DNA of 64,000 nucleotides from Kutzneria buriramensis (GCF_003387475.1 NZ_QUNO01000019.1:1-64000); one strand, 5' to 3'; positions 1-8,936 are shown, numbered from the stretch's first letter. Program-made: numbers and translations. The notes: generated by a model from the letters alone, not told the origin.

Positions 1-390
1 CTCTTCACGCAGGCGTTCCACCTGATCCAGCTTCACAACGTGATCAACGGCACGAACCGCTGTCAACATAAGCAAGTTCACCCGACTTAACGAAGTACTA
101 CTAGGCCGCCCCAGGGCGGTTGTCACCCAGAGCGGCCATCGCCGCAACACGCCCCGTGACGCGGTGCAGCGCATCCCTGCACCCCGTCTGGATGGCTGCG
201 ACCAGGCAGCACGTAGGTCACGGTGTTCTGTACGACCACGACAGGACGCCAGGGAAAACCATTTCGACATTCGGGTCCAGCCATTGAGAAGGTGTTTGAG
301 ATCTTCAGGTGGCAAGGCCGAAGCGGCGTCGTCCCGGACGCATGGCCGGTGCGCGACGAGTGACCCCTTTACGCTGCTGTGCCGCGGCAG
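1..390. other. Window edge, no supported gene
   Basis: No convincing gene is visible here. The first plus-strand frame is open from base 1 to a TAA at 88-90 and could be the last 29 codons of a gene beginning outside the window, but the peptide resembles nothing I recognise. Bases 91-380 show no start with a ribosome-binding site and no recognisable domain. Confidence 0.4.
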
Positions 391-686
391 TCTCGCCGGG
401 GCCTACCTCGCCGCGGGAGACCTGGACCGGGCGATCCCGATGTACCAACGGGCCCTCGACGGTCAGCTGCGGGTGCTGGGCGGGGATGACCCCGACACGC
501 TGATCTCCTACAACAACCTCGGCGCCGCGTACGAGGCGGCGGGGGACCTGGAGCGGGCGATCCCGCTGTACCGGCAGACCCTCGACGGGCGTGTGCGGGT
601 GCTCGGCAAGGACGACCCCGCACACGCTGATCTCCCGCGAGAGACTCGCCAGCGCCAACAAGTCGGCGCAACCCGGAGGAGGCTGA
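380..686 (+). pseudogene. TPR (tetratricopeptide) gene remnant, frameshifted
   Basis: Two consecutive TPR_12-type repeats are readable: a YLAAGDLDRAIPMYQRAL unit and a YEAAGDLERAIPLYRQTL unit, each followed by 'RVLGxDDP'. In intact members 'DDP' is followed by H-T-L. Here one extra base near 620 breaks the frame. Removing it restores HTLISRERLASANK and leads to a TGA at 684-686, which looks like the natural stop. The 5' end, probably an NTPase or HTH module, is missing. What is left is the last two repeats of a kinesin-light-chain-like TPR protein. A sequencing error at 620 is possible, but the missing 5' end argues for a real remnant. Confidence 0.7.
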
Positions 687-740
687 CTTCGGGAAGTGCT
701 TCGTCGTCGGCGGTCCACGTGAAGGCGCTGCCATGACGCA

Positions 741-765
741 TTAGTTCGTGCAGTGTTATAACTAA
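741..765. promoter_or_regulatory. Inverted-repeat operator, copy 1 (ROK autoregulation)
   Basis: A 25-bp element with arms TTAGTT (741-746) and AACTAA (760-765). It matches the element at 3987-4011 in 22 of 25 positions, differing only in the three bases at 749-751. It contains TATAAC (757-762), a good -10 hexamer, with ATGACG (733-738) as a weak -35 candidate. The predicted transcript would start at about 769, exactly on the GTG of the ROK gene, suggesting a leaderless message. A repressor bound here would cover the promoter. The operator role is inferred; the repeat is seen directly. Confidence 0.75.
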
Positions 766-768
766 CGC

Positions 769-2025
769 GTGGCGGTGGACAACCTCGATGTCGCGAGCCG
801 GGCCTCGATCCGGCGCACCAACCTCGGCCTGGTCCTCCGCCGCCTGCGCAGCCGCGGCGCCCGGTCCCGGACCCAGCTCGCCGAGGACCTCGGCCTGCCC
901 AAGGCCACGGTCTCCACGCTGGTCAACGAACTCGTCGAGCGCAACCTCGTCCGCGAGGGCGAAGTGCAGCGGGGCGGCAGCGTCGGCCGACCCCGGCAGG
1001 CGGTGGAGCTGCACGGCCGCACGCTCTGTGGGCTCGGCGTGGAGATCAGCGTCGACTACGCGCGCGCGATCGCGCTGGACCTGCGCGGTGAGACGCTGCT
1101 GGACCAGCGCATCACCATCAACGCCCAACGTGACAGCGAGGTGCTGCTCGACGCCGTCGCCGCGCTGATCGCCCGGGCCGTCGAAAGCATGCGCGAGCAG
1201 GGAGTCGAGGTCATCGGCGTCACCGTCGCCACACCGGGTGAGATCGACCGGGACGCGGGCGTCGTGTTGTTCGCCGCCAACATGAACTGGTCTCGGCTGC
1301 CTGTGGTGGCGGGCCTGCGGGCCAGGCTCGCCGCCGATGCCCCGCCCATCGCGGTCGGCAACGACGCGAGGCTCGGCGCCATCGCCGAGCACGCGATCGT
1401 CGGCCCGGTCGGCATCAACGACCTCATCTACATCACCGGCGAGGTCGGCGTCGGCGCCGGCATCATCACCGACGGCCGGCTGATGCTGGGGGCCACCGGA
1501 TTCGCCGGCGAGGTCGGCCACATGCCGCTGGATCCCGAACGGCAGCCGTGCGCCTGCGGCCGGCGCGGCTGCTGGGAGACCATGGTCGGCCTGTCCGCCC
1601 TGCTGCGGCACGCCGCCGATGCCGGCGATCCGGTCCGCGACCCCGACCGCGACCTGGAGATCCGGCTGGCCGAGATCCGGACCCGGGCCGCGGTGGGGGA
1701 CAAGCGCACGCTGGCCGCGCTCGACCGCATCGCCCACGGCCTCGGCCTGGGCATCGGTCTGCTGATCGACGTGCTCAACCCGCAGGCGGTCGTGCTCGGC
1801 GGGTACTTCGCGATCCTCGGCGACCACCTGCTGGCCACCACCCGGCGCGTGGTAGACGAGCATGTCATGGCCCCGCACGCCGGGGGCTGCCAGCTGCTGG
1901 TCTCGACGCTGGGTTTCACCAGCGCCGCGCGCGGCGCCGCCCAGGACGCGCTGGAGCCCGTGTTCCACGACCCGGGCTCGGTGTCGGCGCCGGCGGATCA
2001 GCTTTCGGTCATGCGGAAGTCGTAG
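769..2025 (+). CDS. ROK-family (NagC/XylR type) transcriptional regulator
   Basis: The 418-aa protein has an N-terminal winged helix (about residues 15-75, LRSRGARSRTQLAEDLGLPK) followed by a ROK sugar-kinase-like domain. The ROK zinc motif CACGRRGCWE is intact near residue 262, and the GEVGHMPLD and GLGIGLLIDVLNP segments are typical. Such proteins usually repress sugar genes and release DNA when a sugar or sugar phosphate binds. The GTG start lies three bases after an inverted-repeat operator and has no ribosome-binding site, which suggests leaderless translation. The same operator recurs between the DUF5107 and RICIN genes, so these are the likely targets. The gene converges on DUF5107 and the two ends overlap by 28 bp. 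The inducer is unknown. Confidence 0.9.
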   Translation: MAVDNLDVASRASIRRTNLGLVLRRLRSRGARSRTQLAEDLGLPKATVSTLVNELVERNLVREGEVQRGGSVGRPRQAVELHGRTLCGLGVEISVDYARAIALDLRGETLLDQRITINAQRDSEVLLDAVAALIARAVESMREQGVEVIGVTVATPGEIDRDAGVVLFAANMNWSRLPVVAGLRARLAADAPPIAVGNDARLGAIAEHAIVGPVGINDLIYITGEVGVGAGIITDGRLMLGATGFAGEVGHMPLDPERQPCACGRRGCWETMVGLSALLRHAADAGDPVRDPDRDLEIRLAEIRTRAAVGDKRTLAALDRIAHGLGLGIGLLIDVLNPQAVVLGGYFAILGDHLLATTRRVVDEHVMAPHAGGCQLLVSTLGFTSAARGAAQDALEPVFHDPGSVSAPADQLSVMRKS

Positions 2026-3932
2026 CTGCGGGGCAGGGGATGGGCCGTGCGGGGCAGGGTCGGGTCGCGCCGTTCGTGGTAGGCGAACCAGAGCTGGTCC
2101 AGAGCGTCCTCGCCTTCCCGGAGGTCGGCCACGACGATGCCGGCGCCGATGAGGCGGCCGGCGCGGTCGAGGCTGCCCTCGGCGATGGCCGCCGAGCACT
2201 CGAGCATCTGGATCCGACCGTCCGCCCGCAGGTCCGGCGGCAGCCCGTCGACGAGGGCGAGGGCGTCCCTCAGGCGGTCTGCGGCGAGGAGCGCCTGAAG
2301 CGTCTCGACGGTCAGCGCCCGCAGGGGAGTGGGCAGCATTTCTCCGGCCTGTAGCAGCAAAGACGCGGCGCTGTCGGCGTTCTCGTCGCACACGGCGAGA
2401 TTGCGCAGCGCCCAGGGATTGGCCGTCGCCGCCAGCGAGGCGTGCCACGCGTCGCGAGCGGCGTCGGCCTCGCCCGCGTGCCAACGAGCCACGCCGCGAT
2501 GCAGCCAGGTGAGCCAGTTGTCCCCGGCATGCTCGAGTCGTTGCCGCCAGCCGGGAGTGACCTGATAGGACAGTGGTGCCTCCAGCGGGCCCCGCATGTC
2601 GCCGGTGGCCAACAGGTTCAGCCACGGTTCCTGCTCGTCGCCGGTGGTGTCGAACGGCACTCCCGGCAACTCGAGCGACGGGTCGCCGGTCGCGGAGCGG
2701 TGGAGCCGTTCCAAGGCGCCCCAACCGGATCCGTTGTGCAGCCGCTCGACCGGCGGCTGGTCCAGCCACTGCCGGGCGGCGTCGTGCTCGGCATCGACGA
2801 GGTGGCGGGGGACCAGCTCCTCCAACGCATCCTCGACGGCTGTGCAGGCACTGTCCCAATCGCCGGTCTTGGCGGCGTCGGCGGCGAGTAGGCCGTAGAC
2901 CTCCAGCCACGACCATTGCGCGCCGGGCGGCATCGGCAGGTGTTCCAGTTGGGTACGGGCGAGGCCGGCCTGGATCTCCAGGTACGGCTGGTCGGCCGGC
3001 GACAGCCACTCCTGCCAGCGGCGGCCGCCACCGGCCTGTCCCCACAGGAACAGCTTGCGGCCGCGCAGCCGGTCGGTCGACGCCTGCACCAGACCACTGC
3101 CGCCGGCGTCCAGCGCGGCGATCCAGCGGCGGCGGGGCGGCGCGATGTCGTAGAAGTAGTCGGCGGCGTGCCGGCCGTTCGCCGGGTAGCTGCGATCCAC
3201 GCCGTCGTGGACGGGGATCGGCACGCGCCGGAGCACGCCGTCGTAGGCGAGGTGGTAGGCGGCGTCGGCCGGGGCCAGCACGCGGGTGTCGGGCGTCTCG
3301 GGCACGGCGATGTTGGACCACCAGTAGACGGGGACCTCGTGCGCGTTCGGGTTGATGATCCGCACGTGCACGTGGAGCACGGCGGAGCCCTCCGGCGCGT
3401 ACGCGTCGATCTGGTACACCAACTCCCGGTTTCGCTCGAACTCCCACATGCGCAGCACCTCGACGCCGTCGGGACGCACCACCCGGGCGGCGTGCACGGG
3501 GGCGCAGGTGAGTGGCGTGTGGCCGGTGGTGCCGAGGTTCCACTCGACGCCGCCGGCGAACCAGGCGTTGCGCAGCCCCAGGTTCGCCGGTTGGAGGATC
3601 GGGTTGCGGTGCAACAACTCCCGTCCGGTGGGCAGGTGAACCAGCGACCGCATCCGGCCGCCGAAGTCGAGCATGAACTCGGCGCGGACCACGCCGTTGT
3701 CGACCACGGCCACCGTCAGCTTCCCGTCGGTGAGCTCTCGCGTGTAGCCGTCCTGCACGGTGTAGGGCAGCAGCGTCGCCGGCCGTCCGTACGCGAGGTT
3801 GCGAGCCATGTCGGGGCCGGCAGCCGAGGCGTCGATCAGCGGCGTCACCGGACGGGGCGGGGCCAGCGGCGGCAGCGGGTTGTCCGGACCGAGCGCGGCG
3901 AAGGGCAGCGTCACCGTGTCGAGGTGAACCAC
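1998..3932 (-). CDS. DUF5107 domain protein with C-terminal TPR-like repeats
   Basis: The 644-aa protein has no signal peptide, so it is probably cytoplasmic. The first two thirds match the beta-rich DUF5107 family (GGRMRSLVHLPTGRELLHRNP; 'NAHEVPVYWWSNIAVPE'), which resembles galactose-mutarotase folds of carbohydrate enzymes. The last third is alpha-helical with Trp/Ala-rich TPR-like units (LTWLHRGVARWHAGEADAARDAW; WALRNLAVCDENADSAASLL). GTG at 3932 is chosen because GGAGG lies 7 bases upstream. It diverges from the RICIN protein across the shared ROK-type operator, so the two probably act on the same glycan. No catalytic activity is established for the family as far as I know; a role in glycan degradation is inferred from fold and neighbours. 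Confidence 0.8.
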   Translation of the reverse strand: MVHLDTVTLPFAALGPDNPLPPLAPPRPVTPLIDASAAGPDMARNLAYGRPATLLPYTVQDGYTRELTDGKLTVAVVDNGVVRAEFMLDFGGRMRSLVHLPTGRELLHRNPILQPANLGLRNAWFAGGVEWNLGTTGHTPLTCAPVHAARVVRPDGVEVLRMWEFERNRELVYQIDAYAPEGSAVLHVHVRIINPNAHEVPVYWWSNIAVPETPDTRVLAPADAAYHLAYDGVLRRVPIPVHDGVDRSYPANGRHAADYFYDIAPPRRRWIAALDAGGSGLVQASTDRLRGRKLFLWGQAGGGRRWQEWLSPADQPYLEIQAGLARTQLEHLPMPPGAQWSWLEVYGLLAADAAKTGDWDSACTAVEDALEELVPRHLVDAEHDAARQWLDQPPVERLHNGSGWGALERLHRSATGDPSLELPGVPFDTTGDEQEPWLNLLATGDMRGPLEAPLSYQVTPGWRQRLEHAGDNWLTWLHRGVARWHAGEADAARDAWHASLAATANPWALRNLAVCDENADSAASLLLQAGEMLPTPLRALTVETLQALLAADRLRDALALVDGLPPDLRADGRIQMLECSAAIAEGSLDRAGRLIGAGIVVADLREGEDALDQLWFAYHERRDPTLPRTAHPLPRSYDFRMTES

Positions 3933-3986
3933 GCGGTGCCTCCGGTTGTGATGGGGACGGGCGCGCGAACCTTGCCGCTACCCTAA

Positions 3987-4011
3987 TTAGTTCGACTAGT
4001 GTTATAACTAA
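3987..4011. promoter_or_regulatory. Inverted-repeat operator, copy 2 (divergent promoter)
   Basis: Arms TTAGTT (3987-3992) and AACTAA (4006-4011) with the same 13-bp spacing as the copy at 741-765. The centre GTTATAAC (4001-4008) is itself a palindrome, so TATAAC can be read as a -10 on either strand: towards the RICIN gene (transcript start near 4015) and towards DUF5107 (start near 3994). One bound repressor could silence both. Predicted site for the ROK regulator at 769-2025. Confidence 0.75.
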
Positions 4012-4055
4012 CGCCCCGGGAGTCAAGAGCCGCCCTCATCCCCAGTGGAGTCGCG

Positions 4056-6281
4056 ATGCGCACCCTGCCCGTCATCGCCCGCCGCCCGCGAACAGCCGTC
4101 GGCCTGGCCGTGGCCGTCGCGCTGCTCGGCGCGCCGCCGGCCGCCTCGGCGAGCCCGCCGACCTCCGGCTACACCGTCACCGTCGGGTCCACCAGCTCGT
4201 ACCAGTTCCCGACCGACACCCCGGCGAGCCCGTTCCTCGACAAGGACGGCACGTTCTACTTCCAGCAGTCCGCGTCCCTCTACGGCGCGACGCAGCCCCG
4301 GTACTGGGACTTCTACACCGGCGTCGACTTCGACGGCGCGAGCCGGTCCGCAGCGATCAGCGACGCGGTCAATCCCGCCGAGCCCAGGGACAAGAACAAC
4401 GACACGAGCTGGCGGTGCGACAACAGCCCCACCGGCGTCGCCGCCACCGACCCGCCGGCGGGCTCGTCCTACTCGCACAAGAACTTCTGCGACCTCGTCG
4501 GCGTCTGGGTCGACCCGGACACCGGCAACTGGTACGGCCTGGTGCACAACGAGTTCACTCCGGAGCCGTTCGGCGCCAACTCGTTCTCGCACTACGACGC
4601 GATCGACTACGCCGAGTCGACCGACCAGGGCAAGGTGTGGACCATCAAGGGACACGCCATCACGTCTCCGTACAGCACGGCTCGCGGCGACACCACGGCG
4701 TTCCCGAACGGCACCTTCGACTACGGCGACGGTGACCCGAGGCTCTTCGTCGACCAGGCCTCGGGCTACTTCTACGTCTACTACGCGTCCCGGATCGTGC
4801 CGAAGGCCGGCACCGCCGGCAGCTACGACGGTCTGGCGCACGTCGCCCGCGCGCCGATGTCGTCGAAGATGGCCACCGGATCGTGGCAGAAGTGGTACGA
4901 CGGCGCCTGGTCCCAGCCCGGCGTGGGCGGCCTGGAGAGCAACATGACGCCGGTGACGGCGGCCGCCCCGACCGGTTACACCGCGGTCGACCACGACTAC
5001 AAGCCCACCAACCCGGGTTCGGTGCCGCAGCAGATCACGGCCGGCACGCTGCCGCCGAAGTCGGAACTGTTCGTCATGAACATCGCCTACGACGCCTACC
5101 TCGGCCTGTACATCGGCGAGCCGGAAGTGGCCGACAGCTCGTCCAAACTGCCGCAGCGGTACTACGTGACCGACGACCTGTCCACGCAGAAGTGGTACTA
5201 CATAGGCGATTCCGGCAGCTACGCCTCGAACTCCTGGTACCGCTGGTTCGTCGACGGGGCGAACCGGACGAGCTCCACGATCGTCGGCAAGACCTTCCGC
5301 TCCTACTGCTCCATCGCCTGCGCCGGTTCGGACGGCGAGTACGCGAACGAGACCGTGGACTCGGCGTCTCCGGCCATGCCGCCCGTGGACCTGAGCACGA
5401 CCTACCGGATCAGCAACGGGGCGGGGCGGGTGCTCGCCCAGGTCAGCGGCAGCTCGGCGACCACGTCCGTGCCGGCGTCGACCGGCTCAGACCTGGAGAC
5501 GTGGGCCTTCGCCGCGAACGGCGACGGCTCGTACACGATCACCAACGGCGCCACCGGCCAGGCCCTCGGCGTCGACTCGACGTCGACCGCCAACCGGGCG
5601 TGGGCGACCAAGCCGACGGTCACCGCGATCGGATCCACCGTCGGCCAGCAGTGGTTCATCCTCGCCAACACCTCGGCGACCGGGGCCAAGACGGGGACGT
5701 ATCGGCTGGTCAACCGGTACAGCGGTCTGGTGCTGGGGCTGTCCTCGGATTCGACCCGGCTCGCCGAGACGACGCCCGCCCGGTCCTGGACCAACACCAC
5801 CGGCGATGCCACCGGCGGGTCGCGCACCGCGGCCGAGCAGACCCTGGGCCTCACCGCGGCCGGCGGGACGGCCGTCCTCGACGGCACGCATCGGATCTCG
5901 GTGTCCGGCCAGGGCCTGGACGACCCGAACTGGTCCACCGCGACGGGCACCCAGCTCGTCACGTGGCGGCTCAACGGCGGCTCGAACCAGAACTGGACGT
6001 TCACCCGGCAGACCGACGGCTCGTACACCATCGCCAACGCGTACTCCAAGCTGTGCATGGACGACGAGGGCGGCGGCACGGCCGCCGGCACGCGGGTGAT
6101 CCAGTGGACCTGCACCGGCAACAGCAACCAGCGCTGGACCGCCGCCAAGGCGTCCGGCGGCTACACGCTCACCAACGTCCACAGTGGACTTCTTCTCACC
6201 ACCGCCTCGGCGACCGACGGCGCTTTGGTGACACAGCAGGCGAACACCGGCTCCGTGCTGCAACAGTGGACGATCAACTGA
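4056..6281 (+). CDS. Secreted propeller-like protein with C-terminal RICIN (beta-trefoil) domains
   Basis: The 741-aa protein starts with a Sec signal peptide cut near AASA-SP (residue 33). Residues about 40-440 form a Tyr/Trp/Asp-rich domain (FLDKDGTFYFQQS, WDFYTGVDFDG, HYDAIDYAESTDQGKVW, GDPRLFVDQASGYFYVYYAS) that looks like a five-bladed GH43/GH32-type propeller, but I cannot assign a CAZy family. The rest is two ricin-type trefoil lectin units with QxW-like motifs (GQQWFIL, NQNWTFTRQ, NQRWTAA, LQQWTIN), which bind sugar polymers outside the cell. A GGAG precedes the ATG by about 7 bases. It shares the ROK-type operator with DUF5107. Likely a glycan-degrading enzyme of unknown specificity. 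Confidence 0.75.
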   Translation: MRTLPVIARRPRTAVGLAVAVALLGAPPAASASPPTSGYTVTVGSTSSYQFPTDTPASPFLDKDGTFYFQQSASLYGATQPRYWDFYTGVDFDGASRSAAISDAVNPAEPRDKNNDTSWRCDNSPTGVAATDPPAGSSYSHKNFCDLVGVWVDPDTGNWYGLVHNEFTPEPFGANSFSHYDAIDYAESTDQGKVWTIKGHAITSPYSTARGDTTAFPNGTFDYGDGDPRLFVDQASGYFYVYYASRIVPKAGTAGSYDGLAHVARAPMSSKMATGSWQKWYDGAWSQPGVGGLESNMTPVTAAAPTGYTAVDHDYKPTNPGSVPQQITAGTLPPKSELFVMNIAYDAYLGLYIGEPEVADSSSKLPQRYYVTDDLSTQKWYYIGDSGSYASNSWYRWFVDGANRTSSTIVGKTFRSYCSIACAGSDGEYANETVDSASPAMPPVDLSTTYRISNGAGRVLAQVSGSSATTSVPASTGSDLETWAFAANGDGSYTITNGATGQALGVDSTSTANRAWATKPTVTAIGSTVGQQWFILANTSATGAKTGTYRLVNRYSGLVLGLSSDSTRLAETTPARSWTNTTGDATGGSRTAAEQTLGLTAAGGTAVLDGTHRISVSGQGLDDPNWSTATGTQLVTWRLNGGSNQNWTFTRQTDGSYTIANAYSKLCMDDEGGGTAAGTRVIQWTCTGNSNQRWTAAKASGGYTLTNVHSGLLLTTASATDGALVTQQANTGSVLQQWTIN

Positions 6282-6287
6282 GGACTC

Positions 6288-6315
6288 CGTGCGGGGTGCC
6301 CCGGCACCCCGCACG
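6288..6315 (+). terminator. Stem-loop terminator after the RICIN gene
   Basis: Perfect 13-bp inverted repeat CGTGCGGGGTGCC (6288-6300) / GGCACCCCGCACG (6303-6315), six bases after the stop. There is no T-tract, as is common in actinomycetes. Confidence 0.75.
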
Positions 6316-6386
6316 GCGCCACTAGTCCCGGGCCGATACCCCCACGGCCGCTGCGGCGCGCCGAATCGTGACCGAAAGCTCGGGAA

Positions 6387-6422
6387 GACCGCGGCGGTGC
6401 CGCCGGTGGCACCGCCGCGGTC
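6387..6422 (-). terminator. Stem-loop terminator of the 6429-8873 gene
   Basis: Perfect 15-bp stem (6387-6401 with 6408-6422, arm GACCGCGGCGGTGCC) and a 6-base loop, placed seven bases downstream of the minus-strand stop codon. With the 6288-6315 hairpin it separates two convergent genes. Confidence 0.75.
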
Positions 6423-6428
6423 AGATGC

Positions 6429-8873
6429 TCAGCAGCCGAGGAGGGAGCAGGCCACCGCCGAGGAGTTGCTCGTCCTGGAGGGCGGGGTTCCGGCCGGTGA
6501 GTTCGTCGGTGTGTACGTGGCCGACGCCGTGTTGGTGAACGGCAGCAGCGACACGAGCAGCGACGTCGAGCAGTAGATCTGCCGGCTCTGCCCGGCCGCC
6601 AGGTCGAACGTGCCCGCGGCGGATCGGCACGACGACTCGGCGCTGTCGTTGAGGGTGACGCCGGTGATGCCGACCGGGCCGGCGTCGGTCACCGTGATCC
6701 GCCAGTGCGGGTTGGCCAGCAGCAGGCCGAGCAGACCCGGCGTGGCGTGTTTCGTCCACGGTCCGGGGCCGCCGGGTTGGCAGTTCTGGTCGTCGATGGA
6801 GGCGCAGATCTCCTTGTTGATCGTCACGTTCGGCTGGCAGGCCGCCCCGGGCGCGACGGACAGGCTCACGGTGTTGGAGGTGAGCGCGCCGGTGGCGTCG
6901 TTCCCGGTCGCGGTGTCGGTGGCGGTTGTCGTGGTGCAGGACGGCGAGACGGTGGTCTTGAAGCAGATCTGCGGTGCGTCGCCGTCGAATCCCACCACCA
7001 GGTGCGGCTGGTTGCCGCCGGTGAAGTCGTTGCTGTTGTTCAGCACGAGGTGCGCCGACACGGTGATGCCGGGATGTGCGGCCGGTGAGATCCCCGACAG
7101 GTCCAGGGAACCGTCCGCGGCGAAGGCCGGATGGGTGAACACCGAACCGTTGGCGTCACTGACATCCGCGGTGGACGCGGTCAGGTCGACGTTGGCCAGG
7201 TTCATGTTCTCCAGGCGGGCATTGGTGTAGCCGTGGATGTGCCCGGTGCCGCCGTCGCAGTAGAACGTCGACGGCGTCAGCGTGACGTCCGCCCCGCTGT
7301 GGATGCACGGCGAGTTCGACGTCGTCGGGTCCTCGGAGAAGAGGATGCCGGCGTCACCGAGGCCGAACAGGCAGCGAGTGACCTGGTCGTAGGCGTAGCC
7401 GTAGTCACGGGTGACGCCGCCGTTGGCGGAGGGATGCGTTGCCGGCAGCGGGAAACCCGCGCACGCGGCGGCCGCCGTCCAGTCGTAGCAGACGGTGTCG
7501 CCCGAGCTCGACCCGCCCCAGGTCCCGGTGTAGGTGCGCAGGTGGCCGTCCGGGCCGGTCACCGTCTCCGGGTCGAAAACCAGTTGGTTGGTCAGGGAGT
7601 TGAACACGGTCGGCGCGGTCAGCGGGGCCCCGCCCACCGTGTAGCAGGTCGTGGTCGACGCGGGAGCGCCGGTCGTCGTCGCGCACGCGCCGACGGCGTT
7701 GTTCGCGGTGTCGTAAGCGGTGTAGGCGTTGTACGACGAAGTGCCGGCAGGCCCGATCGCCTGCGGGGTGGCCCAGCCGGCGCAGGCCGTCGCGGTGGCC
7801 GGATCGAAGCAGCCCAGCACCGGCGTGCCGCCGCCCGGCGAGGACGAGGCGAACACCTTGCCGCCGGCCACGGCCATCGACCCCAGGTAGTTGGCGCCGG
7901 AGACGTTGTTGTTGGCCGGCACGACGGCCGCGTACGGCTGGCCGGCACACGGCGACTGGGAGGCGATGTTCAGGCACAGCACCTGGCCGTTGCTGCCGAC
8001 GCCGTAGAGATTGCCGCCGGTGGTGACGAGGCCGGCGAGTCCGTAGGCGCCGCCGGCGCCGGTGCTGATCAGCGGGAAGTACCCGCAGTTGGCCCGCGCG
8101 GCGAGGTCGAGGCAGCCGACGCCCACCGAGGAGGCGGTGACCGCGGCGTAGTAGACGACGCCGGGGCGGCCGGGGTCCTGGACGTACTGCGGGGTCAGGG
8201 TGCTGGCGATGTCGCCGGTGGAGCCGGAGCCGAACGGCCCGGTCGCGGTGTTGACCGGCCGTGGCCAGGGGCCGCCGGCGCACGGCGCGCCGGCCGTCAG
8301 GTCGGTGCAGACCAGCTTGGGGGCCGAGGCGAACAGGTGGTGGTACATGTTCCACGCCTCGACCGTGCCGTTGGCCTGGCGGTAGATGATCGGGGTGTAG
8401 CCGTCACCGCCGGTAGGGGTCGCGGTCGGCTTCACCGGCGCTAGCAGGATGTTCGCCAGGTTGGTGCCGCCCTGCCGGGCACCGGGATTGGTCGCCCGCA
8501 CGGCCACCGTGGCGGCGCCGGGGTCGGTGGTTTGGAAGTTCGTGCCGTCTGTGGACCAGGACGGCGTCCAGCCCGGCGGCACCTGGAGCGAGCCCGGCAC
8601 GTAGGTCTGCGTGGCGCCGGCGCCGGTGATCGGATCGGTGATCGTCGCCGCCGACGGCCCGGCCGGGCCGTTGTCGGCGTAGCTCAGCACCCAGTTGAGG
8701 GTGTCCGCATGGTTGACCGGGTTCGCGCCCGGGTTCGTCACGTCCTGGACGCTCTTGGTCAGCACGGAGGTCGCCGCCGGTGCAGCCGTGATGGGGGCCG
8801 CCACGCCGGCCGCGACCGCCGCGGCCACCACGCCGATGGTCAATGTCCTACGCAGGTGATTTCTTCGATGCAT
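6429..8873 (-). CDS. Secreted DUF11-type protein with repeated Cys-pair blades
   Basis: The 814-aa protein (ATG at 8873, with GGGAG upstream) begins with a signal peptide (TLTIGVVAAAVAAGVAAPITA). A DUF11-like 'TKSVQDVTNPGANPVNHADTL' domain follows, typical of surface proteins. Residues about 170-530 contain at least five units with a paired-cysteine signature, Cys-x-D/N-7 to 8 residues-Cys-A-G-x-P (VCTDLTAGAPCAGGP, GCLDLAARANCGYFP, LCLNIASQSPCAGQP, GCFDPATATACAGWA, VCYDWTAAAACAGFP). They look like propeller blades each closed by a disulfide. The C-terminus is another DUF11-like domain and has no LPXTG motif. Function unknown; a released or loosely attached cell-surface protein is likely. No operon partner. 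Confidence 0.75.
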   Translation of the reverse strand: MHRRNHLRRTLTIGVVAAAVAAGVAAPITAAPAATSVLTKSVQDVTNPGANPVNHADTLNWVLSYADNGPAGPSAATITDPITGAGATQTYVPGSLQVPPGWTPSWSTDGTNFQTTDPGAATVAVRATNPGARQGGTNLANILLAPVKPTATPTGGDGYTPIIYRQANGTVEAWNMYHHLFASAPKLVCTDLTAGAPCAGGPWPRPVNTATGPFGSGSTGDIASTLTPQYVQDPGRPGVVYYAAVTASSVGVGCLDLAARANCGYFPLISTGAGGAYGLAGLVTTGGNLYGVGSNGQVLCLNIASQSPCAGQPYAAVVPANNNVSGANYLGSMAVAGGKVFASSSPGGGTPVLGCFDPATATACAGWATPQAIGPAGTSSYNAYTAYDTANNAVGACATTTGAPASTTTCYTVGGAPLTAPTVFNSLTNQLVFDPETVTGPDGHLRTYTGTWGGSSSGDTVCYDWTAAAACAGFPLPATHPSANGGVTRDYGYAYDQVTRCLFGLGDAGILFSEDPTTSNSPCIHSGADVTLTPSTFYCDGGTGHIHGYTNARLENMNLANVDLTASTADVSDANGSVFTHPAFAADGSLDLSGISPAAHPGITVSAHLVLNNSNDFTGGNQPHLVVGFDGDAPQICFKTTVSPSCTTTTATDTATGNDATGALTSNTVSLSVAPGAACQPNVTINKEICASIDDQNCQPGGPGPWTKHATPGLLGLLLANPHWRITVTDAGPVGITGVTLNDSAESSCRSAAGTFDLAAGQSRQIYCSTSLLVSLLPFTNTASATYTPTNSPAGTPPSRTSNSSAVACSLLGC

Positions 8874-8936
8874 GCTCTCCCTCGTCCCCAAATGGACCGT
8901 CGCGGAGAATTCCACGCCCGTATGAACCGGAGCCTA

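Noticed and set aside
508-4026. 1172-codon minus-strand open frame
   Set aside because: It runs antisense to the ROK gene and overlaps DUF5107 in another frame. It is Arg/Pro/Gly-rich without domains, a shadow of GC-rich codon use.
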